Of a DNA stretch of 64,000 bases, positions 27,124 to 37,203 are shown piece after piece. The DNA comes from Epithemia pelagica (lineage: Eukaryota; Bacillariophyta; Bacillariophyceae; Surirellales; Surirellaceae): the NCBI GenBank assembly GCA_946965045.2, contig OX337229.1, positions 5,952,001 to 6,016,000 on the forward strand, written 5' to 3'. The first letter of the stretch is position 1. Each line of letters opens with the position of its first letter. Position numbers and translations under genes: made by a program. The notes under the pieces were generated by a model. That model had not been told where the DNA came from. It ran no database searches and saw nothing but the letters and a program-made list of their open reading frames with translations.

Positions 27124-27963
27124 TTATTTTGTTTGGTTGGGTGGCTCATTCCTTGTGGGTGACTGGGTCGATTCGGGGTGTTGTGGTTGTTGCTGTTGTG
27201 GTTGTTGTGGTGGTTGGGGTCGTAGGACTTGATTGTGTTGGTGTTGGACTCGATCGTATTGATCGTAGACCAAACTTTGTTGGAGTAAATTGGATAACAG
27301 GACGGACGAACAAGTCGATGGATCATAGGCTTGTTGTTGTAGTTGTTGTTGCAGTCCAATGCCTTGTTCGGCCCGACTTTTAAAGTCCATGCCTTGACGA
27401 GCCCATTCTTCTTCGGTAATGGCACCAATGGTATGCTGCGTCGGAGCCATGAGATGTTCCAGGCTCGAAGAGGAGTGTGGAGCGGCTGTACTACTACTAC
27501 TGCTGCTGTCGTCCAAAAAGGAAGAAGAAGAAGACGAAGACACTGCCGCAGAATCCATGAGAGACGAGGTGGCACCGGCAGCCAGTGCCGACGCGGTCGA
27601 CGTTGTTGTTGTTGTCAGTGGTGGATTTGCCGGTCCCAATCGTGTGACGGGCCGCGAATGTTGGTTGGCCCCACTCGGTACGGTGGATCCCAATTGTCGT
27701 CCCATGACGGGTCGCATCAAGGTGGATGTCACTTCGGCTCGGACGGCATCCAAATCCCGTAATCCCGACCGGAACTGATTTTGCATGACCGACATTTCAT
27801 TCTTGCTGGCAAATTGATCGGCCCGAGCTTGAGCGCCTTGGACCAAGCCCACCAAACGGCCCACTTGACGACCCACCCAATGGGCGGCACGGGGAATATC
27901 ACGCTTGCCGGACATGGCAAAACCAACTCCGGCCATAACTCCCAATTCCATCCACGTAAACAT
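27124..27963 (-). CDS. Gene D copy 2: TatA/TatB-like protein
   Basis: 279 residues, nearly identical to copy 1 (15419-16255), with one additional Ser in the poly-Ser tract, and differing from copy 3 by Thr for Ala in GAITEEEW. The N-terminal hydrophobic helix, GKRDIPRAA hinge and amphipathic helix are unchanged, which argues for constraint on the Tat-like region. Start at the same MFTWMELG. Confidence 0.5.
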   Translation of the reverse strand: MFTWMELGVMAGVGFAMSGKRDIPRAAHWVGRQVGRLVGLVQGAQARADQFASKNEMSVMQNQFRSGLRDLDAVRAEVTSTLMRPVMGRQLGSTVPSGANQHSRPVTRLGPANPPLTTTTTSTASALAAGATSSLMDSAAVSSSSSSSFLDDSSSSSSTAAPHSSSSLEHLMAPTQHTIGAITEEEWARQGMDFKSRAEQGIGLQQQLQQQAYDPSTCSSVLLSNLLQQSLVYDQYDRVQHQHNQVLRPQPPQQPQQQQPQHPESTQSPTRNEPPNQTK

Positions 27964-28192
27964 GATGATGATACACTGTTATATAATAGAGTGTGTGCAA
28001 TGGCAAGGAGAGAATAATGATGTAGTATCAACAACAGATCTATTGGGATGATGCTGTTTTGCTCTATATTGCGATTGATGATTGGTGTGTCCCAAAGAGG
28101 TGCCCCCTTTTTGAGCGACCAATCTTAGATAAAATCGCTTTTAGGTCGCTTAAGACCCGAACTGACCTCTTGTTTTGTTTTGTGTTCAATCA

Positions 28193-28442
28193 CCAGCCGC
28201 CTTGGTCGAGTGGTTCGGGCCTTTGCTCATGTTGGTCTCGGCTCCTGGGTGTCCAGGGTTCGAGTCCGCTGTGATGAGGTGGTTGGGAGGGCTACAATAG
28301 ATGTGGGGCCCGAAAAAGCGGTTCGTCTATGTGGCCCCTTGTCACAAGCGGGCTGTCCCCCCGCTCCATGATTCCGAGTGTCATGGCGCCAGGAGTCACG
28401 TTGCGACGTGCGTGCGGCAGCTTGAAGAATAGATCTCACCCC
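28193..28442 (+). mobile_element. SINE-like element, copy in unit 3
   Basis: Same element as 20500-20750 at the same position relative to gene A. The upstream target repeat has one change (GTTCAATCA in place of GTTCGATCA); the downstream copy is unchanged. Both pol III boxes are retained. Confidence 0.85.
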
Positions 28443-28469
28443 TTGTTTTGTGTTCGATCATGAAGAAGA

Positions 28470-30917
28470 ATGGACGTGTCTCGAGATTCGACCATGACGC
28501 GACGTCGGCAGCGTACTACTACTACTAGTATTCCTCCATGGATCTGGGCCTTGTTCGTAGTGGCCGTATGGGCGATTGTTCCAACCAAGAAGGTGGAAGC
28601 ATTTTCCCCATCTGGTTCCACGACGACGACCGTTGTGTTCCCAAGAAGGAAGAGTCTGGGAATCTTGTCGTCGTCCCTTGCGCAACAACAACAACCGGAT
28701 AAAGAATCAGGGGCACTGAAAAAAGAGCTCGATGCTGCGAAAGCGCTCCTCAGTGTCGACGAGTATTCCTTGCTGGAAAAATTGATTCGAAATCCAGACG
28801 CCGACATTGCCAATGTTATCGGCCAATGTTATCGGCGTCTGGATTTTGAATCAATTTTTCCAGCAAGGAATACTCGATAGTCGTAGCATCGACAATGAGG
28901 GCAGCAGCAGCTGCAGCAGTGCCAGTGACGTAAATGTTCACAGCAGAGCAAACGTCGACCAACCCTTGAGTTACCAAGATTTTCTAGCCTATGTGTTGAA
29001 TGCTCTGGTGGACGACAAAAAGTGGATGAATCTGGATTCCGTTATTTTTGACAGGAGACGTTTATTTGTAGCAAAGGATTATGGGTCAGCAGAGAAACTC
29101 TTGGTGGCGGCAACCGATACGACCGTCGAAGGAGAAAGAATAATAGTGGCTTTTGAGAGCAATGAAAACAAACCAGACTTTTGCTTCTATCGAGACAAAG
29201 ACGACTACACCAGGTACACCGCCGACAAGGCACTGGGCCGAATCAAGGGAAACAGGGACGAATTCAAGAAATTTTGCGAGTCGCAACTCCTACTTATCCA
29301 AGATAGCGATAAGAATGGCGTTCTCCCCACAAGAAGGACCTACGTTCAAGTCCATGGCGTCAATTAATTTGACTATCTAGACAGCGACATTCAAAAAGAC
29401 AAATCGTATGCGTTGGTGGTGGCGGGAGAAAGCGGCAGTGGTAAATCAGTATTTTCTTGCCTTGAATCAATGGAGCGTGGTTTTATCCCTATATACATGT
29501 TGCTACGCTTGCGGAAAAACAAAAGGGAGAACGAGGGAGAGGACAAGAAAGGGGACGAAGAATTCAAGAAGGAGGAGACAGGAGAAGAAAAGAACCAGAT
29601 GGGGCACGATGCTTCCGAGGTCTACACCAGGAAACCAGAAAGCGAGTTTAATGGCAGGAAACCAAACAATGAGTTTCCACACATACATAAGTTTTTGCAG
29701 GGGGTCCTAAACGTTCACAAAGAAAAGAGCAGCAATCATATTGATGTCATCGATAGCTTGAAGACCAACCTCAGCGTATCACGAAACAAATGGGCGAGGG
29801 AGATTCTCAAACAAGCTTTCGAGCAATTTTGTGAAGGCGATGCAAACGCCCAGTCATGGAGCGAAGGTCGTTGGTCGAGTGATGCATTGCCAAGTAAGGT
29901 TGCACTGATTCTTGATGAGGCAACGGATATTGATCTGGTCGAGGGCTTGATTGACACTGTGAGGCAGACGTACCGCGAGATGGATGGTTTAGTTAAGGAA
30001 CGTATCATTCTGGTCCTGGTGGGCACTGGTTTGGATTTAATCCGTGATGGCAATCAGGTAGGAACAAACCCTGCCTATAGTAGGCTAATTCGAATGAAAG
30101 GACCAGATCTGCTGCATCTTGAAAAGACAGGCGTGATAAAACCAGAAATAAGTCGGGTAGTATCCAACGGGCTGTTCTCTCGAGTTCTCCAGACCAACTC
30201 AAGAATGCTCTTTAGAGGGATCCTCCCCGTTCTTCGACAAGGTTTTCACTCAGTCGACGGTGACTTTGATCCTCAAACGAAGAAAAGACGATACGAGGAG
30301 AGACTGAAGGCCATTGCATCGTTTGGCCCACTCATGGATTACGGGGTCAGGTTCTTTGTCACCCAGAATATTATGGGTGACTTGTCCTCGAATAGGCGGG
30401 ATGAGTTGTTGGCCGAATCCTTTGTGTATCATCTCTCGACGGCGATTGGAGCACCATTGAGAGAACACGCAGCTGTCTCGAGAATTTGACAGATTGAGCT
30501 AGAGAAAGTGAAAAACCTCAGGAAGCCTTCAAACGAGATCTTCAAAGTGGGCCTTGCTGTCAAGTCCGGTACCTCAGCAGCTCTCAAATACATGTCCTGT
30601 TTTGGTTTAACCTGTCCTATCCGACCTTCATTTGGCAATGAGTTGGAAGAGTTGACAGCTTTACATTACCAGCGTTTAATGGAAATTCAAGGATATTGCC
30701 CGCGGCGTGTCACACTACGGTATGCATGGCCACCCAAGTCCAACAAACGTGATGGCAGTATTACCGACGCGGTTATCAATGATCTGAAAGAGAAGCTAGC
30801 AAAGCAATCGGAGATGGAGCTACCTAACCTTTCGGTCGGACAAGAAGATGGTCGGGAGTGCATTGTCTTTTCCCAAGGAACAGCTACTGCGCAAGGTGGG
30901 GTTGTCCTTGTTCTTCC
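28470..30917 (+). pseudogene. Gene A copy 3: presequence plus Crinkler-like NTPase, with frameshift and two nonsense changes
   Basis: Shares the 13-bp hairpin-tip duplication with copy 2 (frame lost after about 28810). Two more lesions are private: a Glu codon becomes TAA at 29365-29367 (HGVN-stop), and an Arg codon becomes TGA at 30487-30489 (AVSRI-stop). Walker A is the canonical GESGSGKS. The nuclease-like end is replaced by the palindrome boundary at 30919, as in copies 1 and 2. Confidence 0.8.
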
Positions 30918-31044
30918 AACCCCCAGCGGGGGTAGCTTATAGTAGGGTGTAATCCCTCGTCGTGAGCTCGTTCTGCAATAGGGAGACAACCATTCCATTC
31001 GAAAAGCAAAGTTCAGGTTTTGGGATAGGGTAACCTACACACTT

Positions 31045-31854
31045 CTACAGATGAGCGAATCGGGTCTTTATTTTTTCAAGGAGCGGATGCGTCCCTTCGA
31101 TTCCGGCGAACCGAACGTGCAACTTCGTTTTAGATCGGAAGAAAGCAGCAGTCGATGCTGGTCCGGGAACCTCTAACTTTGTTGAATGTGGTGTTAGAAA
31201 AACAAGATAACTGAAATACTTTGTGGACTTTGACGCCGACACCAACAAGTTCTGCCATTGTTTGTAAAGCTGCGTCTCACAAATTGGACGATCCTGGAGC
31301 AATTGGATTGTGCACCGAACAAAGTAGATGTATAGCGTAGTTTCAGTCCTTCTTGCAATGATGAAATCAATGCCTCTGTATTGTCGGTTGAAAGGGACAA
31401 AAACAAGTACCTCGATATTCGATGACCACTCGATGGTCTCGGGCACCGCTTCGTCTCCTCCAGGAACATCGAGCACCAACTTCGTTGCAGCTTCCAGGCT
31501 CACAGTCGATGGTGACGTTCTTCCTCCTCCTGGAATCTTGGTGAAAGGCAAACGAACTGTATGTTGACCACGCCATATGATGGCAAAGCAATCCTCCACA
31601 ATTCGACCCCTTGCTCCGGAATCCAGTGTCATAAGATTCGGGTTGTCAAACAATTGTAGAAGATAGCGTTCGTAGTCTCCCTGTCGCAAACGCATCGTGG
31701 CGATAACCTCAGCTGCATAACCCTCACGATGTTCCGCAATAAAGAAACGACCATTGATGTCTTTGTCGACAAAGAAATAGTCCCCATCAAGCGTAGAACC
31801 AAAGAAACAGTCTCCCTCGTCTACTTTTCGGGTCGAATCGGCGGCCATCTGCAA
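31045..31854 (-). CDS. Gene B copy 3, downstream part: putative nuclease-like domain
   Basis: Same as 11620-12429: 269 residues, open, in the same frame as the upstream NTPase part and separated by one TAA. Retention of an open frame after the stop in two of three copies is noteworthy. No clear catalytic (D/E)xK is visible. Confidence 0.5.
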   Translation of the reverse strand: MQMAADSTRKVDEGDCFFGSTLDGDYFFVDKDINGRFFIAEHREGYAAEVIATMRLRQGDYERYLLQLFDNPNLMTLDSGARGRIVEDCFAIIWRGQHTVRLPFTKIPGGGRTSPSTVSLEAATKLVLDVPGGDEAVPETIEWSSNIEVLVFVPFNRQYRGIDFIIARRTETTLYIYFVRCTIQLLQDRPICETQLYKQWQNLLVSASKSTKYFSYLVFLTPHSTKLEVPGPASTAAFFRSKTKLHVRFAGIEGTHPLLEKIKTRFAHL

Positions 31855-31860
31855 GTAGAC

Positions 31861-32877
31861 TTAGGCTTGCTGCCTGGACGCATTGGTTGCATTCGTGAGT
31901 AAATCCTCCGCCAAATCTTGTGCAAGGTTGGCGATCGATACTTGTACCCCTTTTAGTCTCTCTGCTGCCACCTGAAAGGGTATCCCAGCTAGATCTGCGG
32001 CGGTGATTCCCGTTTCAGATGCGTGAGGGGCTAATAAGGCAGCCTCCGCAGGTGTGATTTTTTGCGAATAGCGAGGAAGGGAATGAATGCGACTTCCAAA
32101 AACCGACGAGAACCTGTTGCTTGTTGATGAAGACATGATCACGATAATGCGAGAGCCGCTCAAATTGCATATATCATCGACAGTTGAATCGAAGAAATCC
32201 CTTGGTTCATTCTTCATTTGGTCGATCACAACGAGCAGTGTCTTGTTATTTAATTCTGCGAACGCAATACACTCCAGTAACATGTCATAAAGACTGACAT
32301 TGCGAGTCAGCTCCTTGTACCCTGAAAGCTCTGCAATCCGACAGCCTTGATAGAAGGCCCTCGCCAAGCTTATTTTCAGAGGCTCTGTTTGAGTTGGACA
32401 GGCTGGCAAGTACACGACGAGGTAATCACTATCGAAGCAGTACTTGGTGGCCAAAAAATGAAGAAAAGTCGACTTGCCAAATCCTTGTGGTCCTGTGATA
32501 CCAAAGAATTGCCGTTGCGACGGTATAATCGTTGCTTCGTACTGTGAGAAGAGAGGCTGACGGATCAGCAAGCACAACTCCTCTTCCAACCGAACTCTGT
32601 TTCGTTGCGTCCGTAGCACTTTTGGTAAAGTTGTTGGAGCAATAAGAGAGGAATCATCATTCCCATTCCGGATTGTTCGTAATTCATTTGACACCCGTCG
32701 CCACTCCAACAAAACCTGAGCTGTTTCTGTGCTTGTTCCGCTGATGAAGTTGTCTAGTTTCTCGTTGTACTTGTCCACCAGCTGTTGCTTCTGGATCACC
32801 TCTTGAAGCGACGCCGCCGACCAGCGTTCTAGCTCAGCCAGTTTCCCTCTTACGACATCGCGTTCCGTAGTGTCCAT
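31861..32877 (-). CDS. Gene B copy 3, upstream part: Crinkler-like P-loop NTPase
   Basis: Begins MDTTERDVVRGK at 32877. Walker A GPQGFGKST and Walker B-like LLVVIDQMKN are intact. It differs from copy 1 at few positions (e.g. VFGSRIHS for VFASRIHS, APHASETG for APHTSETG). It ends CAA GCC TAA, whereas copies 1 and 2 read CAA GCG TAA GT; thus the GT of a possible splice donor in those copies is absent here although the stop is kept. Confidence 0.65.
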   Translation of the reverse strand: MDTTERDVVRGKLAELERWSAASLQEVIQKQQLVDKYNEKLDNFISGTSTETAQVLLEWRRVSNELRTIRNGNDDSSLIAPTTLPKVLRTQRNRVRLEEELCLLIRQPLFSQYEATIIPSQRQFFGITGPQGFGKSTFLHFLATKYCFDSDYLVVYLPACPTQTEPLKISLARAFYQGCRIAELSGYKELTRNVSLYDMLLECIAFAELNNKTLLVVIDQMKNEPRDFFDSTVDDICNLSGSRIIVIMSSSTSNRFSSVFGSRIHSLPRYSQKITPAEAALLAPHASETGITAADLAGIPFQVAAERLKGVQVSIANLAQDLAEDLLTNATNASRQQA

Positions 32878-33347
32878 GGTAATTGTTCTTAATGGGGTAG
32901 GTGTAGGGGCCCTATCCCTATGGGACCCCAAAATGCCTTAACTTTCAAATTTTGGTGATACAGACGCGTTCTACACTATTGGTTTGAGGTCTATGACTCG
33001 GTTGACAGGTTTGAAGTGTCCAAATAGGTGTGCACAACAACCTGTGCAACACCATGGTCCGCGTTGTTATCGTGGTGAGATATGTGCTCTTGGGTGGAGA
33101 TTCCGTCGCGCCGTATCCATGTCCGTGGGGAATTGGCGCACGCCCGTAGGTTGCGGTGCCGACGCCATACAATAGCGCAATCGCAGGACTGGAAACTGGA
33201 AGAACTGGAAAGGCGCCACGGGCATTCGGTCGGTGTCAACATTTTTTTGTATCTACCTACAAGTTTTTAGGAGTATCTGTCACACGCACCGTCAAACAGT
33301 TTTTGGTGTTGTCCCACTTTCGTTGCTAACGATCTTTCTCTTTTACC
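32878..33347. promoter_or_regulatory. Shared divergent upstream region of genes B and C, copy 3
   Basis: 470 bp, closely matching 13453-13943, with the about 95-bp segment that unit 2 lacks. Bidirectional promoter inferred from layout only. Confidence 0.4.
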
Positions 33348-34136
33348 ATGGCCAATAACTATAACATGAATATTCCTAGCACCGCTGTGTTGGCGGATGC
33401 GGAAGCGGCTGCTATTTGTGGACCACCAGCAGCCCCTATCGTCGCCGGAACTGGTCGGAACTTGGCGGACCTTACCAATGCCATGGCCGAAACGCGCGCC
33501 CGAAAGCGCACCAAGGAGACGAACGATGGATCTGTATCAAACGCAGAGGTATCCCAATCGGTTGTTCGTGAGACGGCCGTGGCAGTTGAGCTTGCCGCAG
33601 GCGCTTACCCCAACGCCGGAGCTCCGGCTTGGGCGGCAGGGTTGATTCCAAATGTGCAAGCACTTACCGCAAATGTGCAAGCACTTACCGCAAATGAGCA
33701 AGCACTTACCGCAAATGTGCAAGCACTTGACGCAAATGTGCAAGCACTTACCGCAAATGTGCAAGCACTTACCGCAAATGAGCAAGCACTTACCGCAACT
33801 GTGCAAGCCATGGATGCTCGCATGCGTCTCTCGACTGCCCAACGGTGGAATCATCGGAACCACGCGACGGGTGGAAATTTCCAGCAGCTTGTCAAGGTCG
33901 TTGCGAATGTGGGGCCTCCCTTACCGGGACAGGGGGCGCAGAATCCGCCCACTGCGGCGGTCGGGACTGTGTACCCGATCGCATTTGCCCCAGCAAATGC
34001 AGATGATTTACTAAACATGACAAATGCACAAATGAGTCGATTGGCAGAATGGGCGAACGATCACTTCGGTATTGTGGCAGAAGACAACGTGAATGTGCGA
34101 CGAAACAAACTTCTCCATCACTATTTGTACGAGTGA
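33348..34136 (+). CDS. Gene C copy 3: heptad-repeat protein of unknown function (long form)
   Basis: 262 residues with eight heptads, nearly identical to copy 2. The N-terminus differs slightly (STAVLADAEAAA against STVGLADADAAA). Intact frame, same C-terminal domain as copy 2. Unrecognised function. Confidence 0.6.
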   Translation: MANNYNMNIPSTAVLADAEAAAICGPPAAPIVAGTGRNLADLTNAMAETRARKRTKETNDGSVSNAEVSQSVVRETAVAVELAAGAYPNAGAPAWAAGLIPNVQALTANVQALTANEQALTANVQALDANVQALTANVQALTANEQALTATVQAMDARMRLSTAQRWNHRNHATGGNFQQLVKVVANVGPPLPGQGAQNPPTAAVGTVYPIAFAPANADDLLNMTNAQMSRLAEWANDHFGIVAEDNVNVRRNKLLHHYLYE

Positions 34137-34921
34137 AACAACACAGGTACCGTCCGATGAAGGGCCCTCGAGAAGGAGTTTGGTTCGAAAGGTGTTCCGG
34201 GATAGGGATTGTTTACCCAAGCGAAGCAACAGACTCTCGGACGGTTGGATCCAAGACTATGATAGTATAACTATAATAGAGTGAGAACAAAGGGCCCACA
34301 CTAGTTTTCTTCTCTCGCTTTCTAGTTGGTTTCGTTCCTCCAGGGTGTTGTGGTTCTTCTTTTGTCTCTCCCTCTCTCTGTGTCTCGGGTTGGGGGGAGG
34401 GCGCCACAATAACCGAGCTTTTGGGCGCGGACTCCCACAACAAACCCCCAAAGAACGGAGATCACTGGAACATGCGCGCGGACACACAGACACGTCTTGT
34501 GCTTCTGCATCTTTGTTTGTCCATGGATATTCCCATCAGTATATCGGATGCGGCCCTGTGATGATTATGGTAGTATCATCATGACTGCCATCAGCAGAGA
34601 GTGACATATTACAAAAGGACAAGACCCGCGCATCCAGTAACCTTGGGTTGTTCCAAAGATGGAAATCAATAAATCACGGAACCTGTGTCCCACACTGCCC
34701 CACCACGAATGACCCTCTCCCTCCCTCGTCTTGTGTGTCTGTATGTATACGGAACCCTGCCAAAATATAAAGTCCCATCACAGAGGTCGAGTCTCTCGTG
34801 AGTATCGGGTGTACCGACAGCAGTGCGGATCCAGGGCGGTGGATCCGGATAACAACCAACCACGCATTTGGCTGCTGGTGTTCTTTTCTGTTTCGTTTGG
34901 GGAATGTTGGGACTGCGCTGA
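34137..34921. other. Intergenic region between convergent genes C and D, copy 3
   Basis: Near copy of 26339-27123; nothing further seen. Confidence 0.5.
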
Positions 34922-35761
34922 TTATTTTGTTTGGTTGGGTGGCTCATTCCTTGTGGGTGACTGGGTCGATTCGGGGTGTTGTGGTTGTTGCTGTTGTGGT
35001 TGTTGTGGTGGTTGGGGTCGTAGGACTTGATTGTGTTGGTGTTGGACTCGATCGTATTGATCGTAGACCAAACTTTGTTGGAGTAAATTGGATAACAGGA
35101 CGGACGAACAAGTCGATGGATCATAGGCTTGTTGTTGTAGTTGTTGTTGCAGTCCAATGCCTTGTTCGGCCCGACTTTTAAAGTCCATGCCTTGACGAGC
35201 CCATTCTTCTTCGGCAATGGCACCAATGGTATGCTGCGTCGGAGCCATGAGATGTTCCAGGCTCGAAGAGGAGTGTGGAGCGGCTGTACTACTACTACTG
35301 CTGCTGTCGTCCAAAAAGGAAGAAGAAGAAGACGAAGACACTGCCGCAGAATCCATGAGAGACGAGGTGGCACCGGCAGCCAGTGCCGACGCGGTCGACG
35401 TTGTTGTTGTTGTCAGTGGTGGATTTGCCGGTCCCAATCGTGTGACGGGCCGCGAATGTTGGTTGGCCCCACTCGGTACGGTGGATCCCAATTGTCGTCC
35501 CATGACGGGTCGCATCAAGGTGGATGTCACTTCGGCTCGGACGGCATCCAAATCCCGTAATCCCGACCGGAACTGATTTTGCATGACCGACATTTCATTC
35601 TTGCTGGCAAATTGATCGGCCCGAGCTTGAGCGCCTTGGACCAAGCCCACCAAACGGCCCACTTGACGACCCACCCAATGGGCGGCACGGGGAATATCAC
35701 GCTTGCCGGACATGGCAAAACCAACTCCGGCCATAACTCCCAATTCCATCCACGTAAACAT
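34922..35761 (-). CDS. Gene D copy 3: TatA/TatB-like protein
   Basis: 279 residues, almost identical to copy 2, with GAIAEEEW as in copy 1. Same Tat-like N-terminal helix, hinge and amphipathic helix and the same low-complexity tail ending PNQTK. Only two or three residues separate copies 2 and 3. Confidence 0.5.
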   Translation of the reverse strand: MFTWMELGVMAGVGFAMSGKRDIPRAAHWVGRQVGRLVGLVQGAQARADQFASKNEMSVMQNQFRSGLRDLDAVRAEVTSTLMRPVMGRQLGSTVPSGANQHSRPVTRLGPANPPLTTTTTSTASALAAGATSSLMDSAAVSSSSSSSFLDDSSSSSSTAAPHSSSSLEHLMAPTQHTIGAIAEEEWARQGMDFKSRAEQGIGLQQQLQQQAYDPSTCSSVLLSNLLQQSLVYDQYDRVQHQHNQVLRPQPPQQPQQQQPQHPESTQSPTRNEPPNQTK

Positions 35762-35990
35762 GATGATGATACACTGTTATATAATAGAGTGTGTGCAATG
35801 GCAAGGAGAGAATAATGATGTAGTATCAACAACAGATCTATTGGGATGATGCTGTTTTGCTCTATATTGCGATTGATGATTGGTGTGTCCCAAAGAGGTG
35901 CCCCCTTTTTGAGCGACCAATCTTAGATAAAATCGCTTTTAGGTCGCTTAAGACCCGAACTGACCTCTTGTTTTGTTTTGTGTTCAATCA

Positions 35991-36240
35991 CCAGCCGCCT
36001 TGGTCGAGTGGTTCGGGCCTTTGCTCATGTTGGTCTCGGCTCCTGGGTGTCCAGGGTTCGAGTCCGCTGTGATGAGGTGGTTGGGAGGGCTACAATAGAT
36101 GTGGGGCCCGAAAAAGCGGTTCGTCTATGTGGCCCCTTGTCACAAGCGGGCTGTCCCCCCGCTCCATGATTCCGAGTGTCATGGCGCCAGGAGTCACGTT
36201 GCGACGTGCGTGCGGCAGCTTGAAGAATAGATCTCACCCC
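35991..36240 (+). mobile_element. SINE-like element, third copy
   Basis: Same as 28193-28442 at +7798, with both pol III boxes and both target repeats (upstream copy with the same G-to-A change), upstream of the partial gene A copy 4. Confidence 0.85.
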
Positions 36241-36267
36241 TTGTTTTGTGTTCGATCATGAAGAAGA

Positions 36268-37128
36268 ATGGACGTGTCTCGAGATTCGACCATGACGCGA
36301 CGTCGGCAGCGTACTACTACTACTAGTATTCCTCCATGGATCTGGGCCTTGTTCGTAGTGGCCGTATGGGCGATTGTTCCAACCAAGAAGGTGGAAGCAT
36401 TTTCCCCATCTGGTTCCACGACGACGACCGTTGTGTTCCCAAGAAGGAAGAGTCTGGGAATCTTGTCGTCGTCCCTTGCGCAACAACAACAACCGGATAA
36501 AGAATCAGGGGCACTGAAAAAAGAGCTCGATGCTGCGAAAGCGCTCCTCAGTGTCGACGAGTATTCCTTGCTGGAAAAATTGATTCGAAATCCAGACGCC
36601 GACATTGCCAATGTTATCGGCCAATGTTATCGGCGTCTGGATTTTGAATCAATTTTTCCAGCAAGGAATACTCGATAGTCGTAGCATCGACAATGAGGGC
36701 AGCAGCAGCTGCAGCAGTGCCAGTGACGTAAATGTTCACAGCAGAGCAAACGTCGACCAACCCTTGAGTTACCAAGATTTTCTAGCCTATGTGTCGAATG
36801 CTCTGGTGGACGACAAAAAGTGGCTGAATCTGGATTCCGTTATTGTTGACAGGAGACGTTTATTTGTAGCAAAGGATTATGGGTCAGCAGAGAAACTCTT
36901 GGTGGCGGCAACCGATACGACCGTCGAAGGAGAAAGAATAATAGTGGCTTTTGAGAGCAATGAAAACAAACTAGACTTTTGCTTCTATCGAGACAAAGAC
37001 GACTACACCAGGTACACCGCCGACAAGGCACTGGGCCGAATCAAGGGAAACAGGGACGAATTCAAGAAATTTTGCGAGTCGCAGCTCCTACTTATCCAAG
37101 ATAGCGATAAGAATGGCGTTCTCCCCAC
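36268..37128 (+). pseudogene. Gene A copy 4: 5' part only
   Basis: Presequence and first about 270 residues of gene A, with the shared 13-bp duplication and frameshift. It stops at 37128 within ...KNGVLPT, before the P-loop, where the tail of a SINE begins and gene A starts again as copy 5. Confidence 0.85.
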
Positions 37129-37176
37129 GTCACGTTGCGACGTGCGTGCGGCAGCTGGAAGAATAGATCTCACCCC
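37129..37176 (+). mobile_element. SINE tail fragment at the copy 4 / copy 5 junction
   Basis: Last about 48 bp of the SINE-like element followed by the target repeat TTGTTTTGTGTTCGATCA (37177-37194) and gene A copy 5. The 5' part with A and B boxes is missing. Confidence 0.8.
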
Positions 37177-37203
37177 TTGTTTTGTGTTCGATCATGAAGA
37201 AGA

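Larger units (their letters stand above)
20364..28056. repeat. Segmental tandem repeat, unit 2 (about 7.69 kb)
   Basis: Contains SINE, gene A, gene B (-), gene C and gene D (-). Equivalent landmarks recur in unit 3 at +7692 (gene A side) to +7798 (gene C/D side); the 106-bp difference is explained by two deletions in unit 2 (11 bp inside gene B and about 95 bp beside it). Confidence 0.9.
28057..35854. repeat. Segmental tandem repeat, unit 3 (about 7.80 kb)
   Basis: Same gene order as unit 2 and very similar sequence; genes C and D are almost identical to unit 2 and more distant from unit 1, which suggests unit 2/3 duplication is the latest event. Confidence 0.9.
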
